Below, in pieces: positions 19,948 to 29,997 of a stretch of DNA of 64,000 bases. The notes under the pieces are model-generated. The model saw only the letters and a list, made by a program, of their open reading frames with translations, searched no databases and was not told the DNA's origin. The stretch covers positions 744,001 through 808,000 of the forward strand of contig NZ_CP095398.1 in NCBI RefSeq assembly GCF_023008545.1, given 5' to 3'. Both the position numbers and the translations under genes were made by a program. Source of the stretch: Natribaculum luteum. Lineage in GTDB: Archaea; Halobacteriota; Halobacteria; Halobacteriales; Natrialbaceae. Each line of letters opens with the position of its first letter. The first letter of the stretch is position 1.

Positions 19948-20064
19948 GGGGCAGTCTTCATGGACCTTTATTAAGCTCGTGGATAGCCCCAGTCCACGAA
20001 CAACGAGTCCCGAATAGTGTGCTGAGAAACGTTTATCTGAGTTCTACACGAATATCGACCCCCT
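19948..20064 (+). promoter_or_regulatory. CRISPR leader of array 2
   Basis: A 117-bp stretch between cas2 and the first repeat. It holds TTTATTAAG, the inverted repeat CGTGGA-N9-TCCACG at 19978-19998, a TATA-like AACGTTTATC about 30 nt before the array, and ATCGACCCCCT joining the first repeat. Leader 1 has these parts in the opposite orientation, with the inverted repeat at the identical 66-nt distance. Array 2 is therefore transcribed rightward. Confidence 0.85.
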
Positions 20065-23000
20065 GTCGCAGTGGACAGAAAACCCAGCACGGGATTGAAA
20101 CTGAACGCGAGTATCGACAGCAGGAGCGTGACGACTGTCGCAGTGGACAGAAAACCCAGCACGGGATTGAAACTTCCCGTCGATGTACAAGCGGTCGCCG
20201 TCCTCGAGGTCGCAGTGGACAGAAAACCCAGCACGGGATTGAAACCTTGTCGTCCATCATAACGACCATTGCTGGCGTCATACCGTCGCAGTGGACAGAA
20301 AACCCAGCACGGGATTGAAACAGATAGACGACAGCAGTATCGATAGCCGCACTCATCTGTCGCAGTGGACAGAAAACCCAGCACGGGATTGAAACGCGGG
20401 AGTGGCTTCGGACGGTGCTGACTTTAATAATGTCGCAGTGGACAGAAAACCCAGCACGGGATTGAAACATAGATGACCTGTTTTCGATACTCAGCCATCT
20501 CCCGGTCGCAGTGGACAGAAAACCCAGCACGGGATTGAAACCGGGAAAGTGGTGTTAGAGAGGCAACTATGCAGGAAAAGGTCGCAGTGGACAGAAAACC
20601 CAGCACGGGATTGAAACACAGTCGGTGACTGATCTGCTGGTTCGTAGTCGTCAGGTCGCAGTGGACAGAAAACCCAGCACGGGATTGAAACAGGGCTCGT
20701 TCATGTGGCTTCCCGACTGGTAGCGTAGACGCTAAGTCGCAGTGGACAGAAAACCCAGCACGGGATTGAAACTCATCTGGACTTCGTCGTGCGTGTAGAC
20801 GTCCGCTGCCTGTCGCAGTGGACAGAAAACCCAGCACGGGATTGAAACTTACTCAGCCCGGTGAGGAACTGCACACGGCAATCAAGTCGCAGTGGACAGA
20901 AAACCCAGCACGGGATTGAAACGGTCTCGCCGACCGGGAGGGTGGTCTGGCCGCCGTGTCGCAGTGGACAGAAAACCCAGCACGGGATTGAAACCGATCT
21001 ACGCCGACGACGCGCCGGTTGCGAGTCCGGTCGCAGTGGACAGAAAACCCAGCACGGGATTGAAACACGGGTCCGGCGATCGCCCAGGACTCCCCCGCAG
21101 GTCGCAGTGGACAGAAAACCCAGCACGGGATTGAAACAGAGCGTCCGACTGCGGACGTCTCGAGCGGACGACGGTCGCAGTGGACAGAAAACCCAGCACG
21201 GGATTGAAACATCTGAAGGTCATTATCACGGCTCAAGACAGTGCGACCGGTCGCAGTGGACAGAAAACCCAGCACGGGATTGAAACGCACCCGAGAGAGT
21301 TCGTTGGCTGTGCGGAGTGTGGCGTCGCAGTGGACAGAAAACCCAGCACGGGATTGAAACATGCTCGTCGGGGAACTGCTCGAGTGTTTCGAGGGTCGCA
21401 GTGGACAGAAAACCCAGCACGGGATTGAAACACACCTACGCCGTCTACAACTCCGCCGACGACTCGTGTCGCAGTGGACAGAAAACCCAGCACGGGATTG
21501 AAACAAACTCGCGGATGTTCCGCTGCAGTGGGTTATCGTCGTCGTCGCAGTGGACAGAAAACCCAGCACGGGATTGAAACATTGGTTCGGTAGGAGTAGA
21601 TGCATCAACAGCAAACCGTCGCAGTGGACAGAAAACCCAGCACGGGATTGAAACGATCTGGCCGCGGGCACAGCTCGCACAGCGCGTGCCGAGTCGCAGT
21701 GGACAGAAAACCCAGCACGGGATTGAAACACACCCGACCTGCGGGTGCCGTCACAGACCAATCTGGTCGCAGTGGACAGAAAACCCAGCACGGGATTGAA
21801 ACCTACCGGTGAGGTACGTCCCGTTGGTCTGGCCGTGTCGCAGTGGACAGAAAACCCAGCACGGGATTGAAACTTCCGATGGATCGCCACCACGATGGGG
21901 AATCTGCTGTGTCGCAGTGGACAGAAAACCCAGCACGGGATTGAAACGTGTGGACGAAAGTCGACCCGGAGCGTGGGGACGAAGTCGCAGTGGACAGAAA
22001 ACCCAGCACGGGATTGAAACCGAAGACGGCTATTTCGAGTTCGACGAAGATCGCTTCGTCGCAGTGGACAGAAAACCCAGCACGGGATTGAAACCGGGCT
22101 GCGCGTCCGATCTCGGTCAGGGACGGCACGTCGCAGTGGACAGAAAACCCAGCACGGGATTGAAACGAACGGGATCGTTTATCGGGACGCAAGGGTCCGC
22201 AGGTCGCAGTGGACAGAAAACCCAGCACGGGATTGAAACTGTCCATCGGAATCTCGGTCGGTGTCGTGTCGTGTCGCAGTGGACAGAAAACCCAGCACGG
22301 GATTGAAACTGCGAGGCCAGGTGACACAACTCTCGGAACCGAAGCGTCGCAGTGGACAGAAAACCCAGCACGGGATTGAAACTCGATCGGTCCGGCACAC
22401 CCTCTTTCGTGAGCAAGTCGCAGTGGACAGAAAACCCAGCACGGGATTGAAACTGTCCATCGGAATCTCGGTCGGTGTCGTGTCGTGTCGCAGTGGACAG
22501 AAAACCCAGCACGGGATTGAAACTGCGAGGCCAGGTGACACAACTCTCGGAACCGAAGCGTCGCAGTGGACAGAAAACCCAGCACGGGATTGAAACTCGA
22601 TCGGTCCGGCACACCCTCTTTCGTGAGCAAGTCGCAGTGGACAGAAAACCCAGCACGGGATTGAAACACCCCGACGACGTGCCAGTGGACGCCGAGGCCC
22701 AGGAGGTCGCAGTGGACAGAAAACCCAGCACGGGATTGAAACTGCCACCCGACAAGGCCGAAGAACTCGGCCTTCTCGTCGCAGTGGACAGAAAACCCAG
22801 CACGGGATTGAAACTAGGGTTCGCGGTCGTACTCAGCGGGGGCGAACGCGTCGCAGTGGACAGAAAACCCAGCACGGGATTGAAACAGACCGAATCTATG
22901 AATATCGGTCGCGGGTTCGTGCTCGGTCGCAGTGGACAGAAAACCCAGCACGGGATTGAAACAGATCCAAGCTCGGTCCAAAGAACGAGTCGACCGCGTC

Positions 23001-24797
23001 GCAGTGGACAGAAAACCCAGCACGGGATTGAAACTTGGCGACTTGTCTCGATCCGCAGCCGGGACACTGTCGCAGTGGACAGAAAACCCAGCACGGGATT
23101 GAAACCGTTACTCATAGAACCACCCCCGAATCCGCTGGAAGTCGCAGTGGACAGAAAACCCAGCACGGGATTGAAACACGATCGCGAACCCTACGTCCCC
23201 GACTCCTACTTTCGTCGCAGTGGGTCGCAGTGGACAGAAAACCCAGCACGGGATTGAAACATAAACAGGAACAGTGAGACAAACGCGAGTCCAACTGTCG
23301 CAGTGGACAGAAAACCCAGCACGGGATTGAAACATTGTTGATCCGAAGATTTGACACACGAAGGTCCCCGTTGTCGCAGTGGACAGAAAACCCAGCACGG
23401 GATTGAAACACGGCTTGGTCAGGTTCCTTCGGGGTGAGATGGACGCGTCGCAGTGGACAGAAAACCCAGCACGGGATTGAAACTAGACACCGGGGTCTTG
23501 GTGTACCACCCGTTCCGCGGGGTCGCAGTGGACAGAAAACCCAGCACGGGATTGAAACGGTGCGGCCGACCGACGTCGTGTGTCCGCAGTCTGGTCGCAG
23601 TGGACAGAAAACCCAGCACGGGATTGAAACACGTGATGGTCTCCGTGACCGTCTCGGTCGTCTGTGGTCGCAGTGGACAGAAAACCCAGCACGGGATTGA
23701 AACCCGGTCTCGTCGTCAAACTGCATGACGGCCCGATCAGTCGCAGTGGACAGAAAACCCAGCACGGGATTGAAACTTGCTGAGCTTGCCGGCCTGCTGG
23801 TTGTGGGTAAGGTCGCAGTGGACAGAAAACCCAGCACGGGATTGAAACCCGTCGACGACAGATGATGCGAATAAAGCAGTTCGTCGCAGTGGACAGAAAA
23901 CCCAGCACGGGATTGAAACCCGTCGACGACAGATGATGCGAATAAAGCAGTTCGTCGCAGTGGACAGAAAACCCAGCACGGGATTGAAACCATACTCGGG
24001 TCGCTCCTCGTCATCAGACTGCATCGAGTCGCAGTGGACAGAAAACCCAGCACGGGATTGAAACGATGATGATGATGATGCGTCACGAGGCAAGTCGGAG
24101 TCGTCGCAGTGGACAGAAAACCCAGCACGGGATTGAAACCAGTCTTCGCCGAGCCAGAGACGCCCGTCTTTCGAAGTCGCAGTGGACAGAAAACCCAGCA
24201 CGGGATTGAAACCGCGCTCGCGATCGAGACGACGGACGATGCCGCGGATGTCGCAGTGGACAGAAAACCCAGCACGGGATTGAAACCTGAAACGCATTCA
24301 GGGACTCACGGACTCCTTCCGGTCGCAGTGGACAGAAAACCCAGCACGGGATTGAAACAACGATGCTCGTCTGTCTGCGGCTGGAGCGTTCACGGTCGCA
24401 GTGGACAGAAAACCCAGCACGGGATTGAAACCGTCGCTCCTCGAGCCGGGGTAGCGCGATCTCGACGGTCGCAGTGGACAGAAAACCCAGCACGGGATTG
24501 AAACCGAGAGAGATGAGTATGCCGGATTTGACTTCGGCTTGTCGCAGTGGACAGAAAACCCAGCACGGGATTGAAACGCATCGCGCATATACTCAGGGAC
24601 CGGCTGGATATCGTCGCAGTGGACAGAAAACCCAGCACGGGATTGAAACGTTGTCGGGGAAGGACTGGAGCCGAGCAGCTTCGCGGGTCGCAGTGGACAG
24701 AAAACCCAGCACCGGATTGAAACAGCGGAGTGTTCGACTCGATGCCGAGGACGTAGTTGTGTCGCAGCGGACAGAAAACCCAGCACGGGATTGAAGA
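20065..24797 (+). CRISPR. CRISPR array 2 (type I-D), 65 repeats, 64 spacers
   Basis: The 37-nt repeat is GTCGCAGTGGACAGAAAAC followed by CCAGCACGGGATTGAAAC. The first is at 20065-20101 and the pitch averages 73.4 nt. It is a variant of array 1's repeat in the opposite orientation. The leader-distal repeats decay: 24687-24723 has CACCGG for CACGGG, and the last at 24761-24797 has GCAGCGG and ends GAAGA. A three-spacer block 22203-22416 is repeated exactly at 22417-22630; spacer 23849-23882 equals 23920-23953. At 23214-23223 ten bases of repeat start (gtcgcagtgg) are duplicated just before the full repeat at 23224. Confidence 0.98.
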
Positions 24798-24858
24798 TCG
24801 AACGGCGACTCTCTATCGACGGTCGGAGCAGTCACTGATCCTCGAGGAGGCGACAGAC

Positions 24859-25098
24859 ATGCTGAATCGATGTGAGCAGTCCGAACTGACGGCGTCTGTA
24901 AACCGGCTGGAGCGGACACTACAGTCATATCGAGAGGAGTACGAAGCGGAAAACCCGGATGAGGCTGTGTTCAAACACGATCACATCGACGATGAGGTAC
25001 TCATGGAGTGGCGGACGACACGCCGGAATCTACGTTTCGCCAGAGTAGCACTGGCACTGTCGATGGCCGAGAACGAAGTGATACCGAACGTCGCATGA
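24859..25098 (+). CDS. Small coiled-coil protein of unknown function, possibly 5'-truncated
   Basis: A 79-residue charged, helical protein from ATG 24859, preceded by a purine-rich gaggaggcg. The same frame is open leftward into the last CRISPR repeat (TLYRRSEQSLILEE), so the original start may have been lost where the array joins. It includes RLERTLQSYREEYEAENP and EWRTTRRNLRFARVALALS. The ATGA at 25095-25098 couples it to the next gene, so the two form a pair. I do not recognise the family; a toxin-antitoxin-like pair is possible but unproven. Confidence 0.55.
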   Translation: MLNRCEQSELTASVNRLERTLQSYREEYEAENPDEAVFKHDHIDDEVLMEWRTTRRNLRFARVALALSMAENEVIPNVA

Positions 25099-25599
25099 CG
25101 GGGCCTGCGAACGAGTCTCACTCGCTTCGAGGGCCGATCGATCGGCGATCGCTTCGCCAGTTTCGCGACGAATTCGAACAGGTCGAGCCGTTAGCTTCGG
25201 GCGAACTCGATGATCCGTTCGATCCGAGCGAACTCCGGATCGTCCTCGACGATGGAATCGGAGACTCCGCAGGTGGACGATTCGACGTTCGCTGGTCAAC
25301 GCGGGGTGACTACAACATCCACTATTCCGATGATCGTGGCTTCGATTTGCGCTGGGATATCCATCAACATGACTACCCAGCACCGAACGACGACGCCCAC
25401 TTTCATCCACCGCCAGAGGCATCGAGCAAGGCCCAGGATGTCGAAGGTTCGTGTATCCGAGTTCGGCGTGTGTCCCTTGTCGCAATGGCCACGGCAAAAA
25501 TCTGACGGGAAGCATACCAGAACGGAACGTTCGAACCGTCAACTCTCAAGCCGGTCTCCCCTATCGCTACTTCGAGATATCGGACAGTAGCTATCGAGT
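25095..25599 (+). pseudogene. Unknown haloarchaeal protein with HFHPPP motif, cut by a nonsense codon
   Basis: The frame opens at ATG 25095, overlapping the upstream gene by 4 nt, and stops at TGA 25503-25505 after 136 residues. It contains DVRWSTRGDYNIHYSD and DAHFHPPPEASSKAQD. Past the TGA the same frame continues protein-like (REAYQNGTFEPSTLKPVSP), so the TGA probably replaced a Trp codon (TGG). The true 3' end is uncertain; I give an approximate limit. Function unknown. Confidence 0.5.
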
Positions 25600-25628
25600 C
25601 TACCGATACGGGTCACAGTACACGTACA

Positions 25629-25668
25629 AAGGTTTTATCGTACAGACAGACGTAGGTATACAGTGACA
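25629..25668 (+). promoter_or_regulatory. Core promoter of the HTH/PemK-like pair
   Basis: AAAGGTTTTATCG at 25627-25639 is a TATA-type box about 30 nt before ATG 25669. The short distance suggests a leaderless or near-leaderless transcript. Confidence 0.45.
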
Positions 25669-26043
25669 ATGCCGATCGACATCGATACATTCGAGGGAAG
25701 TTCGGAGGATACGCTCGGCGGTGGACTCACGCAGCCGGAGCGCGTCCTGTCGTTCCTTGCCTCTCACGCTGATCAGGCGTTCCGACCGGTCGAAATTGCC
25801 GGAGCGACAGAAATTCCACAGAATTCCATCAATTCTGTCCTGCATCGTCTTGAAGAACAAGCGCTCGTCCGCCACAAGGGTGAATACTGGGCTATTACGG
25901 ACGACCGCGACCGTCTCCACTCGCTCACACAGTATGAACTCGTCACGGAGAGTCTGAACGAACTCTACGGCGAAGAGGATCCCTCCGAGTGGGTTGAACA
26001 TATGCCAGCCACGGATGAGACCGAGAAGACGGACAACGAATGA
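25669..26043 (+). CDS. Winged-helix DNA-binding protein, likely antitoxin
   Basis: A 124-residue protein from ATG 25669 (MPIDIDTFEG); an upstream GTG at 25663 is an alternative. Residues ~25-85 form a winged helix: RVLSFLASHADQAFRPVEIA, then NSINSVLHRLEEQALVRHKG. It overlaps the PemK/MazF-like gene by 4 nt (ATGA, 26040-26043). The order antitoxin-then-toxin, the coupling and the acidic tail fit a type II toxin-antitoxin module. It probably represses its own promoter; that is inference. Confidence 0.75.
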   Translation: MPIDIDTFEGSSEDTLGGGLTQPERVLSFLASHADQAFRPVEIAGATEIPQNSINSVLHRLEEQALVRHKGEYWAITDDRDRLHSLTQYELVTESLNELYGEEDPSEWVEHMPATDETEKTDNE

Positions 26044-26510
26044 AGCGGGATGCCGAGGGTGAGGTCATCGAATTCGAGCGTGGAGATGTCGTCTGGGGGG
26101 TCGACCCGTTCAAACAAGACTCGGATATGCACTCCGAGTCATCGCATGACGATGGAGGTGTGGCCCCACGTCCGTGGCTGATCATCAGTACTGATGCTGT
26201 CCCGTTTCACCCTGAGCAGTACCTCTGTCTCACGCTCACGACACGGACGTGGCACGATGAGTCGATTCCTCTCTCGGCGGAGAGCTGGGTAGAAGGCGGC
26301 GCACCAGAGGGGTCGTCGATCATGCCGTGGTCGATTTCCGCGATTCAACATCGGTTCCTGGATACGACTGGTGACCTCGTCGCTCGCCTCGATAGCATTC
26401 CCGACGACGAAGTTCCAGAGAATGGTTACCAAGGCCACCTCACTGACGAGGTTACCACCGAAGCCACGGAACAGGTGGTCACCTATCTTGAAGCGACACT
26501 CATCACTTAA
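26040..26510 (+). CDS. PemK/MazF-like toxin
   Basis: A 156-residue protein with the SH3-barrel features of the MazF/PemK family: FERGDVVWGVDPFK at the start, then RPWLIISTDAVPF and YLCLTLTTRTWHDESIP. Canonical members are about 110 residues, so this one carries an acidic insert (~30-50) and a longer C-terminus. Such proteins are usually sequence-specific ribonucleases. The upstream winged-helix gene is the likely antitoxin. Confidence 0.75.
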   Translation: MKRDAEGEVIEFERGDVVWGVDPFKQDSDMHSESSHDDGGVAPRPWLIISTDAVPFHPEQYLCLTLTTRTWHDESIPLSAESWVEGGAPEGSSIMPWSISAIQHRFLDTTGDLVARLDSIPDDEVPENGYQGHLTDEVTTEATEQVVTYLEATLIT

Positions 26511-26969
26511 TTCGAGACGAGGTTTGCGATAGAACGAACCGTTGTACAATCTAGTTCCTCGAGGACACGATCCAGCTGGCCGCGATGCCGAATTCCCTGT
26601 GCGTGCTGATCGTACATCGGGATGGACGGCCCCTCGTAGGCGCCGACCTGGTGGAACGCGTGCCGAGCGAGGTCCTCGTCGAGCGCCTCCCTCACGCGGT
26701 CGAGATTTCGCTGAAACTCTTCCTTGGTGGCCTTCCAGGCCCGGTCGAGAAGCTCGCCGCCCTCCGCTGAATTGATGGGTGCTGCCGTCGGCAGGTCTCC
26801 CCAACGCGCTTTCCCGGCTACTGTCGTATCGTCTTCGTCAAACGTGACGTAGTAGTCAAACACGGCGCAGCCGTGGGGATTCGCTCCGACGAGACGGTCG
26901 AAGACTGCTTTTTCCCTCGACGAGAGCGTCGTGCTGTGTCGGTGCTTCGACTAAGGCGTAGATGACCAT
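26507..26969 (-). pseudogene. Unknown acidic protein, 5' part probably frameshifted
   Basis: A clear frame runs from GTG 26863 (VFDYYVTFDEDDTTVAG) to 26507, 118 residues. Upstream the same frame stays protein-like (REKAVFDRLVGANPHG) but has no start before a TAG. A good start, ATG 26969 (MVIYALVEAPTQHD), lies in a neighbouring frame. One base of frameshift near 26930 would join them into a ~154-residue protein. The family is not recognised. It converges tail-to-tail with the PemK-like gene. Confidence 0.5.
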
Positions 26970-27086
26970 GTGCATCTTCGTTCACCTCGGAGCGCCGACT
27001 CACCGGGCTCTGCTCGGCTCTGTCTGCTCGGTGCGCCGGCACCCATCGCCGGCGCTCAAAAACCCACACATAGAAACCGAGAATAA

Positions 27087-27446
27087 CTACATCGGGAGAT
27101 CTTCAGCAATCGATCGAAGTTCGCCCTTAGTTGGTTGTCTCCCGATCTCGGCCGTATGATCGCCAACCCAGAAACGGAACTGCTGGTGGTCGACATCAAA
27201 GTGAAGTCCGCAGGAGACATCGGAGTCTGCCTGTCTGTACTCCGATTCACTCACATTTTCAGCCTTCTGGAGTGTTTCGAGAAGATACTCACTCACGTGA
27301 GGTCGCTGTTTCATTGCCAAGATGTGGTCAGCCGCCACGTGTTTCAGTACTTCCTCGCCCGTACTGTATCCCTCACCAACGAAGTAGAACTCACCGCTAA
27401 ACTCGTACGAGTCGATTCGAACCGTAAGAGTGTACGTGTCGGCCAT
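27087..27446 (-). CDS. Small hypothetical protein
   Basis: A 119-residue acidic protein from ATG 27446 (MADTYTLTVRIDSYEF). It reads as an alpha/beta fold without signal peptide or membrane segment: GEFYFVGEGYSTGEEVLKHV and FRFWVGDHTAEIGRQP. I do not recognise the family. It stands alone between two other minus-strand unknowns. Confidence 0.6.
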   Translation of the reverse strand: MADTYTLTVRIDSYEFSGEFYFVGEGYSTGEEVLKHVAADHILAMKQRPHVSEYLLETLQKAENVSESEYRQADSDVSCGLHFDVDHQQFRFWVGDHTAEIGRQPTKGELRSIAEDLPM

Positions 27447-27496
27447 ACACCGTTATGGTTGTCCAGAGATACAAAATTGCTCTCGTTGCTGGATAG

Positions 27497-28126
27497 TCAT
27501 ATTTGGAGGACATCAAGTCCGTATTTCCGGTTCAACTTGTGGAAGGTGATGAACCGACTCATCGATTCAGGCCGATCCGTTTGTTCGAGGACTTGACTGT
27601 AGACTGAAATCAGGTGCTCTTCTGTGGATGGCCGGAACGCGAACGACAACCCGGACGTCATGGTAAGGTCCTCGAGTCGAACGAGTCTGAGGAAGAGCAG
27701 TACATCAGGTTCCGCTGATTGACTAAAGTTTCTGTCAGTGAGTTCGATCCCAGCTTCGTCGTTCAATACGTCTTCGAGAATCACTTGAGATGCAGACGCA
27801 TCGATCTCAGCCACGCGAAACAGGGACGTCTCGGCGCGAACCAGCGCGTCGAGTACCTCCCGCTCGAGTTCGGAATCGCCTCCCTCTTCGTCGCGGTAGC
27901 GTTCGACGAAGGTCGTTCCGTTTTGGCGATACTCGTGGAGAATGAAATCCATGTGGACGCTCTGTTCTTCCTCGGTGTCGTACAGCAGATCATCACCGTC
28001 TCTGTCGAGATCCAGTAGTTGTGACGTTTCATCTATGATGTCGCGATCGAGGTATGCGTCGAAGATCTTCGGGTGGAGTTCTCGTCCCTGGTCTCGGTAT
28101 CGTTGATAGCGCTCGAGGTGGCTCAC
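27497..28126 (-). CDS. Hypothetical acidic protein
   Basis: A 209-residue protein from ATG 28126 (MSHLERYQRYRDQ). It is strongly acidic and mainly helical by eye, with no membrane segment or recognisable motif. It may belong with the 119-residue gene downstream (50-bp gap, same strand). It is divergent from the interrupted ATPase gene at 28257. Confidence 0.65.
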   Translation of the reverse strand: MSHLERYQRYRDQGRELHPKIFDAYLDRDIIDETSQLLDLDRDGDDLLYDTEEEQSVHMDFILHEYRQNGTTFVERYRDEEGGDSELEREVLDALVRAETSLFRVAEIDASASQVILEDVLNDEAGIELTDRNFSQSAEPDVLLFLRLVRLEDLTMTSGLSFAFRPSTEEHLISVYSQVLEQTDRPESMSRFITFHKLNRKYGLDVLQI

Positions 28127-28420
28127 GGGTACTCACTGAGAGGATTGCATCGAGCAGAAAATAAACGACAGGGAATGCTATTAACCAATTTTAGAATAGG
28201 CTATTTTGGAATAGGCTACTCGGAAGTATTATCCTCTGGAGGGATGACGGAGGGATATGGAGCGCTTCGTCAACCGGGAAGATGAGCTCTCACGGCTCCG
28301 CAGGTGCTACGACTCTGACGACGCAGAGATAGTCGTCATCTTTGGCCGGCGGCGCCTTGGGAAAACACAACTCGTCCAGCACTCGCTTGCCGAACGCGAC
28401 GACGCCGTTGTCTACCAGGC

Positions 28421-29997
28421 GTAGTTGGATAGCGTGACCAGGATTCACCGATCAGTGATACCTCTCATCCTGAACTGAGTTCTTTCCCACCGAGGATGGA
28501 CTGGAGCTGTTCAGGCGGATCTAGTCCTCGCCGTTTCCACGTGGCTAACATGGTCGTGATCGTCTCGTGAATCTGGACCCCTTCGGCTGAGCGGAGGGTC
28601 CGGAACATCTTCCGCAGCACAACTTGCTCGCGCAGAGCGCGCTCTGCGCGATTATTCGTCGAATCGACGTCTGGCTCTGTGACGAACGTCAGCCAGTGGC
28701 CTAACCCGTTCCTGATCTTCTCGATCAGCTTCTGGACCTCCTGTGCCTCATAGTCTTCCCTGATCAGGCCTTCCAGATGTAACGACGCCTCCGCCCGCTT
28801 CTGCTCGCGGGCGGAGGCGGATGGATCCTCCTTGTCGAACGCCGTTAAATCGTCATGGAGAGCGTGTAACTCCGCAGATAACTTCTCTGCTTCCTCGTAC
28901 CGTTCAGCAACGTACTCCGCCTCCCGCAACAGATGTGCCCAGCACCGCTGGAGCTTCGTGTGATAGCTCGGATACGCTGACCAACCGTCACAGCTGAGCG
29001 TCGAGTCCTCGGCGAATTCCTCGCCGAGGACGTCCTCTAACACCTGGCTTCCACGACTCTCATCAACCCAGAACAGCACCTCTTCGTCAGTAACGAACGT
29101 CCACGCCCAGTGTTGCTCTCCGTCAACAGGAAATCCCGTTTCATCGCAGTAGACGACGTCACTTTCCTGAATACGGGCTTTGACATCGTCATACGCGGGT
29201 CGCAGCCGGTCTGCGACCCGCTTGGTCAGGTTGTAGATCGTCCGATGAGAGATGGGAATATCGAGTTCCCAATCAAACAGCTCCGCCTGTTTACGGTTCG
29301 GAAGTCGCTGATGGAACCTACCGAGGGCGGTTTGGGCCATGATATTCGGCCCAAACCGCCCGGTTTCCGGGCAGTCAGGATGTTCAGCAACGACCTCGTT
29401 TCCACAGGAACAGCGGTGTTTGCCGAGTTTGTACTCGATGACAGTGGTTGGAATGGGAAGAGGAATGTCGATAACAGTTCGTGAGACGTAGCTGTCCGGG
29501 TTAGAGAGGCTTTGCTCACAATCTGGACAATATCCCTGATCGACTCGAATAGTCTCCTCTGGTTCAGGTGGCGGTCGAGTTGTTCCTTCGTGACCTTCGC
29601 TACGTCCTGGGGATGAGTCGCTGGCGGCGTCAGCGTCGCCGCCAGCGTCGTCTTCCTGGTTTTCGTCCTTTTCCTCGTCGCTGTCGTCGTTGCCAGGTGA
29701 TCCAGCCGCACCACCCTGCTTACTGGGTGGTGTGTTTGGGTTTTCGTACCTCTTGAGGCGAGTCTCAAGTTGTTCGATCTGTTGTTGCTGTGCAGCGAGT
29801 TGGCGACGGAGAAGACGGTTCTCAAGCTTCTGGACTACGAGTTGCTGGCGGAGATGCGTACTGTTCTCGGTGCGGATCGCGGAATCTATCGATTCCGGCG
29901 ATCCGCCAATCCCCAGCGACACACTTGGTTCACCATTGAGAGACCATTCATGAGACTGCTACGAAATCGGTCTGACGGCAAATCGCTATCCAACTAC
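28421..29997 (-). mobile_element. IS66-family insertion sequence, complete
   Basis: The element is 1577 bp with terminal inverted repeats GTAGTTGGATAGCG (left) and CGCTATCCAACTAC (right). An 8-bp target duplication, TACCAGGC, is present at 28413-28420 and 29998-30005, as expected for IS66. It carries a single transposase gene; the accessory tnpA/tnpB genes of bacterial IS66 are absent, as usual in haloarchaeal members. Confidence 0.95.
28465..29922 (-). CDS. IS66-family transposase
   Basis: A 485-residue protein. An N-terminal coiled coil (QQLVVQKLENRLLRRQL) leads to NPNTPPSKQG, then an acidic low-complexity linker. A zinc-binding part has CPDCEQ and CSCG. The DDE core shows VVYCDETGFPVDG (first Asp), STLSCDGWSAYPSYH (second Asp) and STNNRAERALREQVV (Glu). 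This layout is typical of IS66. The gene looks intact. Confidence 0.95.
   Translation of the reverse strand: MSLGIGGSPESIDSAIRTENSTHLRQQLVVQKLENRLLRRQLAAQQQQIEQLETRLKRYENPNTPPSKQGGAAGSPGNDDSDEEKDENQEDDAGGDADAASDSSPGRSEGHEGTTRPPPEPEETIRVDQGYCPDCEQSLSNPDSYVSRTVIDIPLPIPTTVIEYKLGKHRCSCGNEVVAEHPDCPETGRFGPNIMAQTALGRFHQRLPNRKQAELFDWELDIPISHRTIYNLTKRVADRLRPAYDDVKARIQESDVVYCDETGFPVDGEQHWAWTFVTDEEVLFWVDESRGSQVLEDVLGEEFAEDSTLSCDGWSAYPSYHTKLQRCWAHLLREAEYVAERYEEAEKLSAELHALHDDLTAFDKEDPSASAREQKRAEASLHLEGLIREDYEAQEVQKLIEKIRNGLGHWLTFVTEPDVDSTNNRAERALREQVVLRKMFRTLRSAEGVQIHETITTMLATWKRRGLDPPEQLQSILGGKELSSG

Noticed and set aside
24065-24102. Spacer beginning with GATGATGATGATGATG as a microsatellite of interest
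   Set aside because: It sits in a normal spacer position and length; a low-complexity protospacer is the simpler explanation.
20019-24800. Long ORFs with repeated CWVFCPLR or SGQKTQHGIET peptides, up to 387 residues
   Set aside because: These too are CRISPR array translations. A 37-nt repeat happens to lack stops in several frames.
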